A DNA stretch of 64,000 nt, from NCBI RefSeq assembly GCF_014836755.1, contig NZ_JACSQF010000002.1:279770-343769 (forward strand). The letters are read 5' to 3'. The notes under the pieces were generated by a model. It was not told where the DNA came from. It searched no databases and saw only the letters and a program-made list of their open reading frames with translations. Both the position numbers and the translations under genes were made by a program. This document shows, one piece after another, positions 45,609 to 55,700 of this stretch; the first letter of the stretch is position 1; each line of letters begins with the position of its first letter. The stretch comes from Oerskovia merdavium (GTDB taxonomy: Bacteria; Actinomycetota; Actinomycetes; Actinomycetales; Cellulomonadaceae).

Positions 45609-45744
45609 TTGCTCGGATGCTAGGCACCGAGCGTCGCAAGGCTACCTTCTCCCGGCACCGCGGAGCAAAACGCGGGCGCCGAGACCGTGCCGGGCGCGTG
45701 CCGGGCGCCCCACCCGGCCCGCTCCACGCGGGCTGCGGGGACGG

Positions 45745-45783
45745 CCGGAGCCGCCCTCCTCGTCACGAGGAGAGCGGCTCCGG
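45745..45783 (-). terminator. Terminator after the MMPL transporter gene
   Basis: An 18-bp stem with one mismatch (CCGGAGCCGCCCTCCTCG against CGAGGAGAGCGGCTCCGG), 3-base loop, 18 bp past the stop. Confidence 0.8.
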
Positions 45784-45801
45784 CGCCGTGGCGACGAGGC
45801 G

Positions 45802-48402
45802 TCAGCCCCGCGCGGGCACCTCGTCCTTCTCGACGTCGCCGTCCCGGTCGGCGCCCTCGACGGGGCCCTCCGCTGCGGGGTGCGCGTGCGGGTGGCGCCG
45901 CTCGAGCGAGGCCCCCTCGACGTCGACGTCGGGCAGGATCTTGTCGAGCCAGCGCGGCAGCCACCACGCCTTGTCGCCCGCGAGGTGCATGAGCGCGGGC
46001 ACGAGCATCATCCGCACGACGAACGCGTCCACGAGCACGCCGAACGCGAGCGCGAACCCGATCGGCCGGATCATCGCGCTGTGCGAGAAGATGAACCCGC
46101 CGAACACCGCGATCATGATGATCGCCGCCGCGGTCACGACCGAGCGTCCGGCCCGGACACCCTGCACGACCGCGATCCGCGCGGGCGCCCCGTGGGCGTA
46201 CGCCTCACGCATGCCCGAGCCGAGGAAGAGCATGTAGTCCATCGCGAGCCCGAACAGGATGCCGACGAGGATGGTCGGCAGGAAGTTCAGGATCGGGCCC
46301 GGGCTCTCGACGCCGAACACACCGCTCAGCCAGCCCCACTGGTAGATCGCGACGACCCCACCGAGCGCCGCGAAGTACGACAGGATGAAGCCCAGCGTCG
46401 CGATGACCGGCACGAAGATCGACCGGAACACCAGCACCAGGATGATGAGCGACAGGCCGACCACGACCGCGAGGTAGACCGGCAGCGCGGACTCGAGCTT
46501 CTCCGAGATGTCGACGTTGCCGCTCGCCGAGCCGGCCACACCGATCTCGTACGTCCCGTCGATGGGAGACAGGTCGCGCAGCGTGTGCACGAGCTCCTCG
46601 GTCGACTCGCTCGTGGGGCCCTCGCGAGGAACCACCTGGAACGCCGCGACCGTGCCGTCCTCGGACGTACCGATCGGCGCGACCGCCACGACGTCCTCCT
46701 GGTCGAACAGCACCTGGGCGATCTCCACCTGGGCCGTCATGGACTCGGCCTCGGTCTCGGAGGCGGGCAGGTCGGCCACCACGAGCAGCGTCCCGTTCTG
46801 GCCCTCGCCGAACTTCTCGGCCAGGGTCGCGTACGCCTGGTACTGCGACGAGTCGTGCGGCTCGGTCGACCCGTCGGGCAGGTTCACCCGGAGGTCGAGC
46901 GCAGGCAGCGCGACGAGCAGGAGCGCCGCGATGCCGACGACGACACGCACGACGGCCCACCCGGTCGACATGGGGCGGAGGGGCGCGGCGGACGCGGCGG
47001 CGGGGGCCGCAGCGACCTCTCCCCCGGTCCCCGCGCCGGCCTCGAGCTGAGCGCGCTCCTTCTTGCTGAGGATGCGCAGGCCCACGAGCCCCAGCAGGGC
47101 AGGCGTGAGCGTGACCGCGATGAGCACCGCGATCGCGATGCACAGCGCACCGACCGTACCCATGAGCCCCAGGAACGGGATGCCCGTGACGTTGAGTGCC
47201 AGCAGCGCGACGAGCACCGTGGTCCCCGCGAACACCACGGCGTTGCCCGAGGTCCCGTTCGCGAGCGCGATCGACTCGTGCAGCTCGTCGCCCGCCTTGA
47301 GCTGGCGACGGTGCCGGTTGACGATGAAGAGCGAGTAGTCGATCCCGACGGCCAGGCCCAGCATGAGGCCGAGCACGGGGGTCACGGACGCCATCTCCAC
47401 GACGCCGGACAGGGACAGCGCACCCAGCGCGCCGATGCCCACACCGATGAGAGCCGTGAGGATCGGCAGGCCTGCACCGATGAGCGTGCCGAGCATGATC
47501 ACCAGGACGACCGCGGCGACCAGGAGGCCCACGATCTCTCCGGCACCGATGATGCTCGGGGCTCCCATGGTCATGTCGGACGAGAGGTCGATCTGCAGCC
47601 CCTCGAGAGCGTCCGCGAAGACGTCGACGAGCGCGTCCTTGGTCTCCTGCGGGATCTCCATCTGCGGGTCGGCGAACGAGACCATGACGATCGCCGCGGT
47701 GCCGTCCTCCGAGACCATGCGGATCTCCGAGGCCATGTCGAGGAGAGTTGCCCCCTGCTCGAGCTGGGCCTCCTGCTCCTCGAGCGTCGCGCGGCCGTCG
47801 TCGAGGGTCGTCTGCTGGGCGTCGAGCGCCGCGAGCCCCTCGTCGAGCGCGGCCTGCTGCGCGTCGAGCTGAGGCTGGACCTGCGCGAGCATGCCCGCGG
47901 CCTCCGCCTGGGCCCGCGCGGCGTCGAGCTGCGCCTGACCCGCCTCGAGCTGCTCACGACCCGCGTCCAGCTGGGCCTGTCCCGCGTCGAGCTGCGCCCG
48001 ACCGTCCTCGATCTGGGTACGGCCCGACTCGACCTGCTGCGCCTGGGCGGCGCGGTCCGCCTCGGTCTGGAACGGGTCCATGACCGCGGTGACGCCGTCG
48101 ACCGCGGCGGCCTCGGCCACGAGCCCGGCGACGGCCTCCTCCTGCTCGGCCGTGAACGGCTCGCCGTCCTCGGTCTGGACGACGACGGTGCCCGTACCGC
48201 CCGAGGCGTCGGGGAAGTCGCTCTGGAGACGGTCGGTCACCTCGGCGGTCGGGGTGCCGGGGATCGAGAACGTGGTCGCGAGCGTGCCCGCGCCGAGCGC
48301 GAACGCGACGCCCGCCGCGACGAGGACCGCGAGCCACGCGACGAGGACCGTCCGTGCTCGGCGCGCCGACCAGCGGCCGACGCGATAGAGGAATTCAGCC
48401 AT
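45802..48402 (-). CDS. MMPL-family RND transporter with a heptad-repeat insert in its first outside loop
   Basis: An 866-residue inner-membrane exporter. Two similar halves each have one helix, a large outside domain, then five helices with the MMPL signature (GLMLGLAVGIDYSLFIVNRHRRQ near 355, FGLAMDYMLFLGSGMREAY near 720). These proteins move lipids, peptides or drugs using the proton gradient. Oddly, residues about 120-230 contain repeats of the type QLDAGQA, QLDAGRE, QLEAGQA, QLDAARA with Leu at fixed 7-residue spacing, predicted to be a long coiled coil. Such segments occur in YhgE-like proteins. It is co-transcribed with the TetR gene 41 bp upstream, which probably represses it. Confidence 0.92.
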   Translation of the reverse strand: MAEFLYRVGRWSARRARTVLVAWLAVLVAAGVAFALGAGTLATTFSIPGTPTAEVTDRLQSDFPDASGGTGTVVVQTEDGEPFTAEQEEAVAGLVAEAAAVDGVTAVMDPFQTEADRAAQAQQVESGRTQIEDGRAQLDAGQAQLDAGREQLEAGQAQLDAARAQAEAAGMLAQVQPQLDAQQAALDEGLAALDAQQTTLDDGRATLEEQEAQLEQGATLLDMASEIRMVSEDGTAAIVMVSFADPQMEIPQETKDALVDVFADALEGLQIDLSSDMTMGAPSIIGAGEIVGLLVAAVVLVIMLGTLIGAGLPILTALIGVGIGALGALSLSGVVEMASVTPVLGLMLGLAVGIDYSLFIVNRHRRQLKAGDELHESIALANGTSGNAVVFAGTTVLVALLALNVTGIPFLGLMGTVGALCIAIAVLIAVTLTPALLGLVGLRILSKKERAQLEAGAGTGGEVAAAPAAASAAPLRPMSTGWAVVRVVVGIAALLLVALPALDLRVNLPDGSTEPHDSSQYQAYATLAEKFGEGQNGTLLVVADLPASETEAESMTAQVEIAQVLFDQEDVVAVAPIGTSEDGTVAAFQVVPREGPTSESTEELVHTLRDLSPIDGTYEIGVAGSASGNVDISEKLESALPVYLAVVVGLSLIILVLVFRSIFVPVIATLGFILSYFAALGGVVAIYQWGWLSGVFGVESPGPILNFLPTILVGILFGLAMDYMLFLGSGMREAYAHGAPARIAVVQGVRAGRSVVTAAAIIMIAVFGGFIFSHSAMIRPIGFALAFGVLVDAFVVRMMLVPALMHLAGDKAWWLPRWLDKILPDVDVEGASLERRHPHAHPAAEGPVEGADRDGDVEKDEVPARG

Positions 48403-48443
48403 GGGAGTCCTTCGGTTGCGCGCGAGTACGCGATGAGCAGGGT

Positions 48444-49100
48444 TCAGGGGGCCCGGCGGGACGACGCGACCGAGGCGTGCCCGGTCCGTGTCGCGTCGAG
48501 GAGTCGTTCGAGCAGGGCCGACCAGGTCTCGCGGGAGTCGACGTCGTCGACCGCCCCCGTGACCTCGACCCAGTGGAGATAGATCACGATGAGCCCGCTC
48601 ATGGTCGAGCCGACGAACAGCTCGATGTCGAACGGGTCGGCGTCGGGATGGCTCGTGGCCAGGCCCGCGGTGAGGCGCGTGCTGACCTCGGCGAAGACCT
48701 TGATCAGCGTCAGGGCTCTGCGAGGCGAGGGTCCCCCCTCGCCCCCGAGCACCCGGGTCAGGTACGTCAGCGGTGTCACGAAGTCGGTCGCGCGCAGGGC
48801 GTCCGCGACCTCGTCGAACAGGCCCGCGTCCGCCTGCACGGGGTCCGCGCTCGTCGAGAGCGCGTCGAGACGACCGAGCGCCGCACCGACGACCTCGCTG
48901 CAGACCTCGGTCACGACGTCGTCGAGCGACGCGAAGTGGTTGAAGACCGTGCGCCGCGAGACGTCGGCACGGTCCGCGAGCACGTCGACCGAGAAGTCCG
49001 TGCCGCCCGACTCGCCGATCAGGGCCGACGCGGCGTCCACGATCGCACGCCGGTGGCGCGCCTTGAGCGCAGCACGACGATCTCCGGTGACGAGGGACAT
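48444..49100 (-). CDS. TetR family regulator of the MMPL transporter
   Basis: A 218-residue regulator. The N-terminal TetR helix-turn-helix reads IVDAASALIGESGGTDFSVDVLADRADVSRRTVFNHFASLDD. The C-terminal ligand domain is helical. It lies directly upstream of and codirectional with the MMPL gene. A palindrome at 49121-49137 lies 20 bp before its ATG, so autoregulation of the two-gene operon is likely. TetR/MMPL pairs commonly respond to the exported compound. Confidence 0.92.
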   Translation of the reverse strand: MSLVTGDRRAALKARHRRAIVDAASALIGESGGTDFSVDVLADRADVSRRTVFNHFASLDDVVTEVCSEVVGAALGRLDALSTSADPVQADAGLFDEVADALRATDFVTPLTYLTRVLGGEGGPSPRRALTLIKVFAEVSTRLTAGLATSHPDADPFDIELFVGSTMSGLIVIYLHWVEVTGAVDDVDSRETWSALLERLLDATRTGHASVASSRRAP

Positions 49101-49120
49101 GCTCCTACGCTAGGCACGTC

Positions 49121-49137
49121 GCTGCACTCGGTGCAAC
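49121..49137. promoter_or_regulatory. Candidate TetR operator
   Basis: The TGCAC-TCG-GTGCA core (49123-49135) is a perfect 5-3-5 inverted repeat with a further G/C pair outside one mismatch, located just upstream of tetR. Size and place suit a TetR operator. Confidence 0.5.
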
Positions 49138-49182
49138 TAGCTTGGTGAGGGGTCTGTGAAGCAATCGCGCCGACCCTGGTAC

Positions 49183-50454
49183 CTACCGCTCGAACGTCCA
49201 GTTCTTGTCGGTGAGCATGCGGGCGACCGCGAGCCCGATCGACAGCGCGATGATCACGAGCCCCGCCTCGACGGTCGACGCCAGCGCGTCGACCGTGGCC
49301 CCGCTGTTGAACTGGTAGACGGCCCGGTACGCCGTGACCCCCGGCACCATGATGACGACGGCAGGCACCGAGAGGGTGATGCGAGGAACGTTCATCGCGG
49401 GGGCGATGTAGGCCGCCAGGACACCGACGACGAGCGCGGTCGCCGCAGCAGCGGCCTGCGACGCGAACCCCGCGTCGATCATCAGGAGACGACCCACGTT
49501 GGCGATCATGCCGATCGACGCGGCACCGACCGCCATCTTCCACGGGCTGTTGAACATCAGCGCGAAGCCCAGGACGCCCGCGAAGCTGGCCAGCAGCCGG
49601 AGCGCGAGGAACAGGGTGTCGTCGAGCGCGGGCGGCGGCAGCCGGTCCGGCTGGAGACCCGCGATCGCGGACACGGCCCACACCGCGAGGGCCGCCGACG
49701 CCAGGATCATCAGCGCGTAGGTCATGCGCGCGATCCCGGCCGAGAAGTCCAGCTTGGCCAGGTCCAGGGCCGCCGTCACGAGCGCGAACCCCGGCACCAG
49801 GAACAGGACCGCGGACACGTAGCCGGCCTCGTGCCCGCCGGAGAGACCCAGCACGTTCTCGAAGGCCAGGACGACCAGCAGGTACGCGGACGCCGCCACG
49901 GTCGCCGCGAGCATCGTGGTCCCGAACTGGTTGATCCCCTTGTGCAGCATGGCCCGACGCACCATCTGCCCCAGGAACGCACCGACGAACACCGCGCCGC
50001 ACTCGATCACGCCGCCGTTGTTCAGGAAAGCGAACGCCGCACACGCGATCGCGGCCCACAGGGCGTTGAGGAACGCTCCGTAGAGCAGGGGCTTGGCGGC
50101 GATCCTCTCGAGCTCCGCGTCGACGTCGGCGGCCGTGACGTGCTCGGGCAGGTCCCCCACGTACGACTCGAGCTCCGACAGACGGTCCGAGTTGATGCCG
50201 ACCGCGCGGACCTCGGAGACCTCGGTGCGGAAGTTCCGGTCACGGTAGGACGTCGCGGTGATCTCGGTGAGCGTCACGTGCGCGGCGGTACGGTCCAGGC
50301 CCAGCGCCCGGCCCACGCGTGTCATGTGCGACTTCACGCGGTAGCTGCCGGTCCCCGCAGAGAGCGCGAGGCGCCCGACCCGCAGGACCGTCCCGGACTG
50401 TCGGACGAGCTCGCTCGGGCCCAGGCCCGGCTCGTCGGTCGCTTCTGCTGTCAC
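49183..50454 (-). CDS. ThrE-type threonine/serine exporter (DUF1212 + DUF3815)
   Basis: A 423-residue membrane protein. The N-terminal domain (about 15-250) is the ThrE_1 part: SGTGSYRVKSHMTRVGRALGL with the Sx(Y/S)R...M..A motif, then helices from LYGAFLNALWAAIACAAFAF. The C-terminal ThrE_2 part (about 290-420) includes FALMFNSPWK and VPGVTAYRAVYQF. The Corynebacterium ThrE protein exports threonine and serine by proton antiport, and the fused arrangement and length match. GTG 50454 is the most likely start. The frame extends upstream into tRNA-Ser, which cannot be coding. Confidence 0.88.
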   Translation of the reverse strand: MTAEATDEPGLGPSELVRQSGTVLRVGRLALSAGTGSYRVKSHMTRVGRALGLDRTAAHVTLTEITATSYRDRNFRTEVSEVRAVGINSDRLSELESYVGDLPEHVTAADVDAELERIAAKPLLYGAFLNALWAAIACAAFAFLNNGGVIECGAVFVGAFLGQMVRRAMLHKGINQFGTTMLAATVAASAYLLVVLAFENVLGLSGGHEAGYVSAVLFLVPGFALVTAALDLAKLDFSAGIARMTYALMILASAALAVWAVSAIAGLQPDRLPPPALDDTLFLALRLLASFAGVLGFALMFNSPWKMAVGAASIGMIANVGRLLMIDAGFASQAAAAATALVVGVLAAYIAPAMNVPRITLSVPAVVIMVPGVTAYRAVYQFNSGATVDALASTVEAGLVIIALSIGLAVARMLTDKNWTFER

Positions 50455-50555
50455 CCCGTCATGATGTCCCGTCCGTCCCCCCGGTGCACCCACGGGCGAC
50501 CCGGTGAGACGGTCCGGTCCACGCGTCCGGCGTGCCGCGGATCCCGCGCCACGCG

Positions 50556-50593
50556 GAGAGGCCCCGGTCCACCTGGGTGGTCCGGGGCCTCTC
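50556..50593 (-). terminator. Terminator after tRNA-Ser(UGA)
   Basis: A perfect 12-bp stem GAGAGGCCCCGG / CCGGGGCCTCTC with a 14-base loop that itself contains a small CACC/GGTG pairing. It begins 7 bp past the 3' end of the tRNA. Confidence 0.85.
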
Positions 50594-50600
50594 GTGAGGG

Positions 50601-50685
50601 CGGAGGGCGAGGGATTCGAACCCCCGGTTGCTTGCGCAACAACGGTTTTCAAGACCGTCACATTAGGCCGCTCTGTCAGCCCTCC
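50601..50685 (-). tRNA. tRNA-Ser (anticodon TGA)
   Basis: On the minus strand the acceptor GGAGGGC pairs with GCCCTCC. The anticodon stem ACGGT/ACCGT encloses CTTGAAA with anticodon TGA. The long variable arm TTGTTGCGCAAGCAA marks tRNA-Ser. T arm GGGGGTTCGAATCCCTC. Discriminator G, no CCA. Length 85. Confidence 0.96.
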
Positions 50686-50807
50686 TGGGATGCTCCGACG
50701 CACATTCTGGCACGTCGGGGCAGGAACTGGCGCCGACGGGCGCCGTGCGGGCCCCGACCGACCGTCCGGCGTGGGGAGGTGCCGTCGACCGGCACGGAGC
50801 CGGCACG

Positions 50808-50845
50808 ACGACGGCGGGTCACCCGTGGAGGGGACCCGCCGTCGT
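50808..50845 (-). terminator. Terminator of the conservon operon
   Basis: A perfect 13-bp stem ACGACGGCGGGTC / GACCCGCCGTCGT with a 12-base loop, 47 bp past the cvnD stop. It also lies upstream of tRNA-Ser. Confidence 0.8.
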
Positions 50846-50892
50846 GCCGTGGTCGTCGAGCAGCGGGCTGCCCGGCCAGCACGAGGTACGCG

Positions 50893-51819
50893 TCAGGCCG
50901 CGCCCGAGCGCAGCTGGCGCATCGCGAGCTGGACGAGCGAGATCAGCGTCTGCTTGGTCGCCGCACGCGAACGCGCGTCGGTGTAGAGCATGGGCACGTG
51001 CGCCGGGATCTGCAGCGCCTCACGGACGTCCTCGAGCTTGTGCTTGGCGACGCCGTCGAAGCAGTTGACGCCCACGACGAACGGGATGCCGCGCGACTCG
51101 AAGTAGTCGATCGCCGGGAAGCACTGCTCCAGGCGGTCGGTGTCCACCAGCACGACGGCACCGATCGCACCGCGCACCAGGTCGTCCCACATGAACAGGA
51201 AGCGGTCCTGTCCCGGGGTGCCGAACAGGTAGAGCCACAGCGAGCCCGGGAGCTCGATACGACCGAAGTCCATCGCGACCGTGGTCGTCATCTTGCGGTC
51301 GCTCACGCCACCCGCGTCGTCGACCCCCACCGAGTGCTCCGTCATCGCGGCCTCGGTGTTGAGCGGCTCGATGTCCGAGATGGACCCGATGAACGTCGTC
51401 TTGCCCACGGCGAAGCCACCGGCGACGACGATCTTGACGACCGTCGGCGCGGTCCGCGTCGCCTGGGGAGCAGAAGCCGGAGCCGCTGCGGGCTGAGCGG
51501 GTGCCGGCTGCTGTGGCTGCGGAGCCGCAGCGGCGGCCGGGGCAGGCGTCTGCTGCACGGGCGGCGTCTGGTGGACCGTCGGGGCCTGCTGCGCAGCGAC
51601 CGGGGCGGGGTGGTGCTGCGCGGCCGCCGGAGCGGCTGCACCCTGGGGGCTCAGGACGCTCTGCCGGACCGGGGCCGGCGCCTGCACGGCAGGAGCCTGC
51701 ACGGTGGGCGCACCTCCGCCGACGGGCGCGACCGGAGCCCAGGACGGGCCCGTGACGGCCGGACCGGCGCCGGGCTGCGGCTGACCGGCCGAGGCAGCGT
51801 CAGAGGGTGGAAATGCCAT
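50893..51819 (-). CDS. cvnD: Conservon GTPase (CvnD-like, MglA-type small GTP-binding protein)
   Basis: A 308-residue protein. Residues 1-125 are Pro/Ala/Gln-rich low complexity, an addition not found in ordinary CvnD of about 190-200 residues. The GTPase domain follows: P-loop GGFAVGKTTF (about 134-143), switch region with TTTVAMDFGRIELPGSLWLYLFGTPGQDRF (the Gly-Thr-Pro-Gly-Gln switch II), and VVGVNCFDGV in place of NKxD. It is the last gene of cvnABCD, overlaps cvnC by 20 bp (ATG 51819), and likely switches a membrane complex in response to the CvnA sensor. The P450 gene seen after some conservons is absent. Confidence 0.92.
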   Translation of the reverse strand: MAFPPSDAASAGQPQPGAGPAVTGPSWAPVAPVGGGAPTVQAPAVQAPAPVRQSVLSPQGAAAPAAAQHHPAPVAAQQAPTVHQTPPVQQTPAPAAAAAPQPQQPAPAQPAAAPASAPQATRTAPTVVKIVVAGGFAVGKTTFIGSISDIEPLNTEAAMTEHSVGVDDAGGVSDRKMTTTVAMDFGRIELPGSLWLYLFGTPGQDRFLFMWDDLVRGAIGAVVLVDTDRLEQCFPAIDYFESRGIPFVVGVNCFDGVAKHKLEDVREALQIPAHVPMLYTDARSRAATKQTLISLVQLAMRQLRSGAA

Positions 51820-52216
51820 TGAGAACACTCTCCAAGATGCTCAGGGACAGTCCCGAGTTGCTGCCGCCGTGGCCGGTGTGGACGTTCAACGGTGTCGACG
51901 TGTGAACCGTCAGGTAGTTGTCCTCGGCGAGGTCGGCGACGAGGATGCGGGTGACGCCGAGGGGCATCCGCAGCAGCGCTGAGAGCTCGGCGATCGACAC
52001 GTAGTTGTGAGCAGCGTGCTGGAGGATCGCGCGCTTCTCAGGAGGAAGGCCGTAGCTGTTCACAGCACCCGGCATCACCTCGACGAGGGCCTCGAGCGGA
52101 AGGTCCGAGGTCGCCGAACGGACACGTCCGCCGGTGACCGCGTACGGACGGACCGTCGCGGCCTCGTACGAGTCCGAGCTGTGGGCTCCCAAGCTGCCAA
52201 AAGGTGCGTTCGTCAT
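51800..52216 (-). CDS. cvnC: Conservon DUF742 protein (CvnC-like)
   Basis: A 138-residue protein of the DUF742 family. It contains TVRPYAVTGGRV, LPLEALVEV, and a winged-helix-like core LPPEKRAILQHAAHNYVSIAELSALLRMPLGVTRILVADLAEDNYLTVH. In the conservon it is thought to bridge the roadblock protein and the GTPase. ATG 52216 is chosen with GAGG 8 bases upstream, leaving a 10-bp gap to cvnB. A TTG at 52258 would overlap cvnB. Confidence 0.92.
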   Translation of the reverse strand: MTNAPFGSLGAHSSDSYEAATVRPYAVTGGRVRSATSDLPLEALVEVMPGAVNSYGLPPEKRAILQHAAHNYVSIAELSALLRMPLGVTRILVADLAEDNYLTVHTSTPLNVHTGHGGSNSGLSLSILESVLNGISTL

Positions 52217-52226
52217 CGACCTAACC

Positions 52227-52676
52227 TCATCCCACCGGGGCTCGTGTTGCTCCGTCAACAGGCAGGCTACCGCGCATCTCCGAGATCAGCTGAGGCGTCA
52301 GCGTGGCCTCGGTACGGGAGACGAGAAGTGCCATCTCGTAGCCGATCAGTCCGATGTCGCACGTCGACTCCGCGACGACGCCGAGGACCGATCCGTTCGA
52401 CACGTTCATGAGGAAGAGGAAGCCGTTGTCCATCTCGACGATCGACTGCCGGACGTTGCCACCGTTGAGCTGGCGTGCCGCCCCACGGGTCAGGCTGGAC
52501 ATGCCGGACACGATCGCGGCGAGCTGGTCACCGCTCGTGCGGTCCAGCTGGTCGGACATCGCCATGAGCAGGCCGTCCGCCGACACCACCAGGGTGTGCC
52601 GACTTCCCGGGACGGTCCGCACGAAGTTGTCGAGCAACCACCCGAAATTGGTTGCTTCGGTGCTGAGCGCGTTCAC
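52227..52676 (-). CDS. cvnB: Roadblock/LC7 domain protein (CvnB-like)
   Basis: A 149-residue cytosolic protein with the roadblock/LC7 fold over most of its length: NFGWLLDNFVRTVPGSRHTLVVSADGLLMAMS, then QLAAIVSGMSSLTRGAARQLN and LVSRTEATLTPQLISEMR. Roadblock proteins act as regulators or scaffolds for MglA-like GTPases, here CvnD. GTG start. 40 bp after cvnA. Confidence 0.94.
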   Translation of the reverse strand: MNALSTEATNFGWLLDNFVRTVPGSRHTLVVSADGLLMAMSDQLDRTSGDQLAAIVSGMSSLTRGAARQLNGGNVRQSIVEMDNGFLFLMNVSNGSVLGVVAESTCDIGLIGYEMALLVSRTEATLTPQLISEMRGSLPVDGATRAPVG

Positions 52677-52716
52677 ACTTCCTCCTTGTCAGTTGCCACA
52701 GACGGCGAGCTGTTCG

Positions 52717-55700
52717 TTACCGCGACTGCGGCGCTGAGTCAGGGACATCATTCCCGTGCGAGGACAGATCCGTCGACCCCGTCTCGTCGTCGGCCTCGAC
52801 CCGTCCCCGGGCCGTCGCCGACTGGAAGGCCGCGAGACGGGCTCGCAGCTGCTCAGGGTCGCGATCGATCTTCGCGGTGAACCGGTCGACGTACTCCTCG
52901 CGGTTCACCGTCCGTGCGCGCCGCGTCAGTCCGGACGCCGTGACGTCGGACTGGGCCTGGGGGCTGTAGGTGCCCGCGGACTCCGCGAACGCCTTGCCCT
53001 GGACCTCGGGCCCGTTGCGCAGCAGCGTGGACATCTCCTCGTAGAGCACGGCCGAGGCGATCCAGTCGGACCGCGCCTCGACCGAGTCCGACACGTAGGT
53101 CGGGTCGAGGGGCTCGATCGGCTCCTGGGCCGGTCGGCGGACCAGCGGTGCCGAGGCCGTGGGCGCGGCGACCTGCGGCTGTGCCGCGGTCGGCGGCGCG
53201 AACGAGGTCGGCGCGGCCGGGGCAGCGAAGGCGACGGGCTGCGGCTGCTGGTAGGCGACCGGCGCGGCCTGGGGCTGCTGGTACCCGACGGCAGCGGGCT
53301 GCTGCACGGCAGGAGCCTGCGGCTGCTGGTACGTGGCCGCGGGAGCCTGCTGGTCCGTGCCGGCGGGCTGCGAGGCGAGCGCTGCCGACGACGGCCGGAT
53401 GACGGGCAGGGTGCCCGTCCGCGGGCGACGGTTGAAGATCCCGCGCTTGCGCGCCTGGCTCTCACGCAGCGACCGGCGCGTCGGCAGGTCGGCCATGAGG
53501 TCCTCGAACTTCGGCAGAGCCTCGAACGAGAGCTCCTCGGGGATCTCCTCCCGGTGCAGCGGCGCGACGGGCGCGGCCTGCGCGGCGGGAGCCGCGAACG
53601 GCGGAGCCGCCTGCACGACCGGGGGCTCGAAGCTCGCCGCAGGAGCCGCGACCGGAGCCTCGTACGCCACGACGGGCGGAGCCGCCTGCACGACCGGGGG
53701 CTCGAAGCTCGCCGCAGGAGGCGCGACCGGAGCCTCGTACGCCACGACGGGCGGGGCGAACTGCTGGACCGGGGCCTCGGCCGCCGCCGGCGCGTTGCGC
53801 TGCGGAAGGTCGGGTACGGGAGCCTGCGGCTCCACGGCCTGGACTTCCCGCGCAGCGGCAGGAGCGTCGGCGACGGGAGCCTCCGCGACCGGCGCGACGG
53901 GTGCTACGGCGATCGGCTGTTCCGCGGGCGCCGCGTCGGCCTCGGACGCACCGAGCGGCTCGATCGCGAACTGCGGGGCCCAGGTGCCGTCGTCGGGCAC
54001 GAAGTCCGGGACGGAGATGTCGGTCGCCGAGACGTCCGGGGCTGCGTCGAGCTCGACGGCCTGCTGCTCGGCGGTGCTCGGGTCGGTCGTGCCCAGGGCC
54101 CGGAAGCTCGAGAACATCGCGGACCGCGTGCTCACGTCCAGGACGGGGATCTCGGCGGAAGCAGGCTGGACGGGCGGCATGACGCCGGTCGTCTCCGCAG
54201 GGCTCGAGGCGCGAGCGCGGCTCGGCAGCGAGTTGCCCGTGGCAGCGACACCCTCCGGCGGTGACCACGCGTCGGGGGCCGCGGGCAGGTCCAGGGGCAG
54301 CGACGGGGTGGCCAACGGCGGCAGGATGATCGAGCCGGTCTGCGGACCGGGGACGAACGAGGCGCTGGGTGCAGACCCGGCGGGGTCCATGCCGCGCGAA
54401 CGGCGGCGGGGCATGCCCGTGGACGTGGCACCGTCGGTCAGCGCGGCGAGGTCGACGGCCACGGCGACCGGGGCCTCGTGGTCGATCTGCGGCGTCGAGG
54501 TCGTGGCCGGTCCCGAGTACACGGGTGCGGTCGGCTGCGGAGCGGGCGCCGAGATCTGGTCCGCCGCGACCTGCGTGCGGTTGTCCAGCGGGTCCGTCGG
54601 CATCGGCAGCGGCACGTTGGAGTCGGGCACGAACAGGACGTTCGGGAAGCTCACCGTGACGAGCGTCCCCGCACCCTCGGGGGCGCGCTCGAACGTGACG
54701 CGCGCACCCAGGCGGTCGGAGATGCGTCCGACCACGTACAGGCCCAGACGCTGCGACCCGACGACGTCCGACGCGGCGTGCGCGTTGACCTTGCGGTTCG
54801 CCTCGCCGATCTCCTCGGGAGTCATGCCGAGCCCGTGGTCGCGGATGATGATCTTGACGAAGCGCTCGTCGCGCCCCGTGCTGACCTCGACCGGGGTGTG
54901 CGGCTCCGAGAACATGGTCGCGTTCTCGAGGAGCTCGGCGATGAGGTGTGCCGCGTTGAGGGCGTTGTGCCCCAGCATGAGCGGGTCGACGACCAGGTTC
55001 AGGCGGACGCGGTCGTACAGCTCGATCTCGGACGACGCCGTACGGATGACGTCGGAGGCCGGCATGGGCTGGCGCACGCGTCGGCCCGAGTCGATGCCCG
55101 CGAGGACCAGGAGCGACTCGGCGTTACGACGCATCCGCGTCGCGAGGTGGTCGAGGCGGAACAGGTTCGACAGCGTGTTCGCGTCTTCCTCGGACCGCTC
55201 GAGGTCGTCGAGGAACGCGAGCTGACGGTTGAGGAGGACCTGGTCACGGCGCGCGACGTTGACGAACATCTCGGCGATCGAGCCACGGAGAGCGGCCTGC
55301 TCCCTCGCGACCTGGATGGTCGTGGAGTTCACGTCGTTGAACGCGTTGGCGAGCTGGCCGACCTCGTCGGTCGACTCGATCTCGATCGGCTGGATGCTGA
55401 TGCCAGGCCCCTGACCGGGGATCGACACCTGCTCGACGAGGCGGGGCAGCTGGTCACGCACGTCCTGGGCTGCGTCGGTCAGACGACGCAGCGGGTTCAC
55501 GATCTGGCGGGCGATGGCACCGGCCACCGCGATCGTGGCGCCGAAGGCGAGCAGGGTCACGAGGATCGTGATCACGGCTCGCGTCACCGCGGCCGTCGCG
55601 TTGTCCGACGCGATCTCGCCCGTCTCCGCGAGGACCTTGTCTCGGACCGGGGTGATGCCCTCGAGGTCCTTGGTCGACGCGCTGGCCCAGTCCTGCTTGC

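Noticed and set aside
53601-53750. Possible CRISPR or intergenic repeat
   Set aside because: There are only two adjacent units with no spacers, the period is a multiple of three, and the repeat lies within the coding frame of cvnA.
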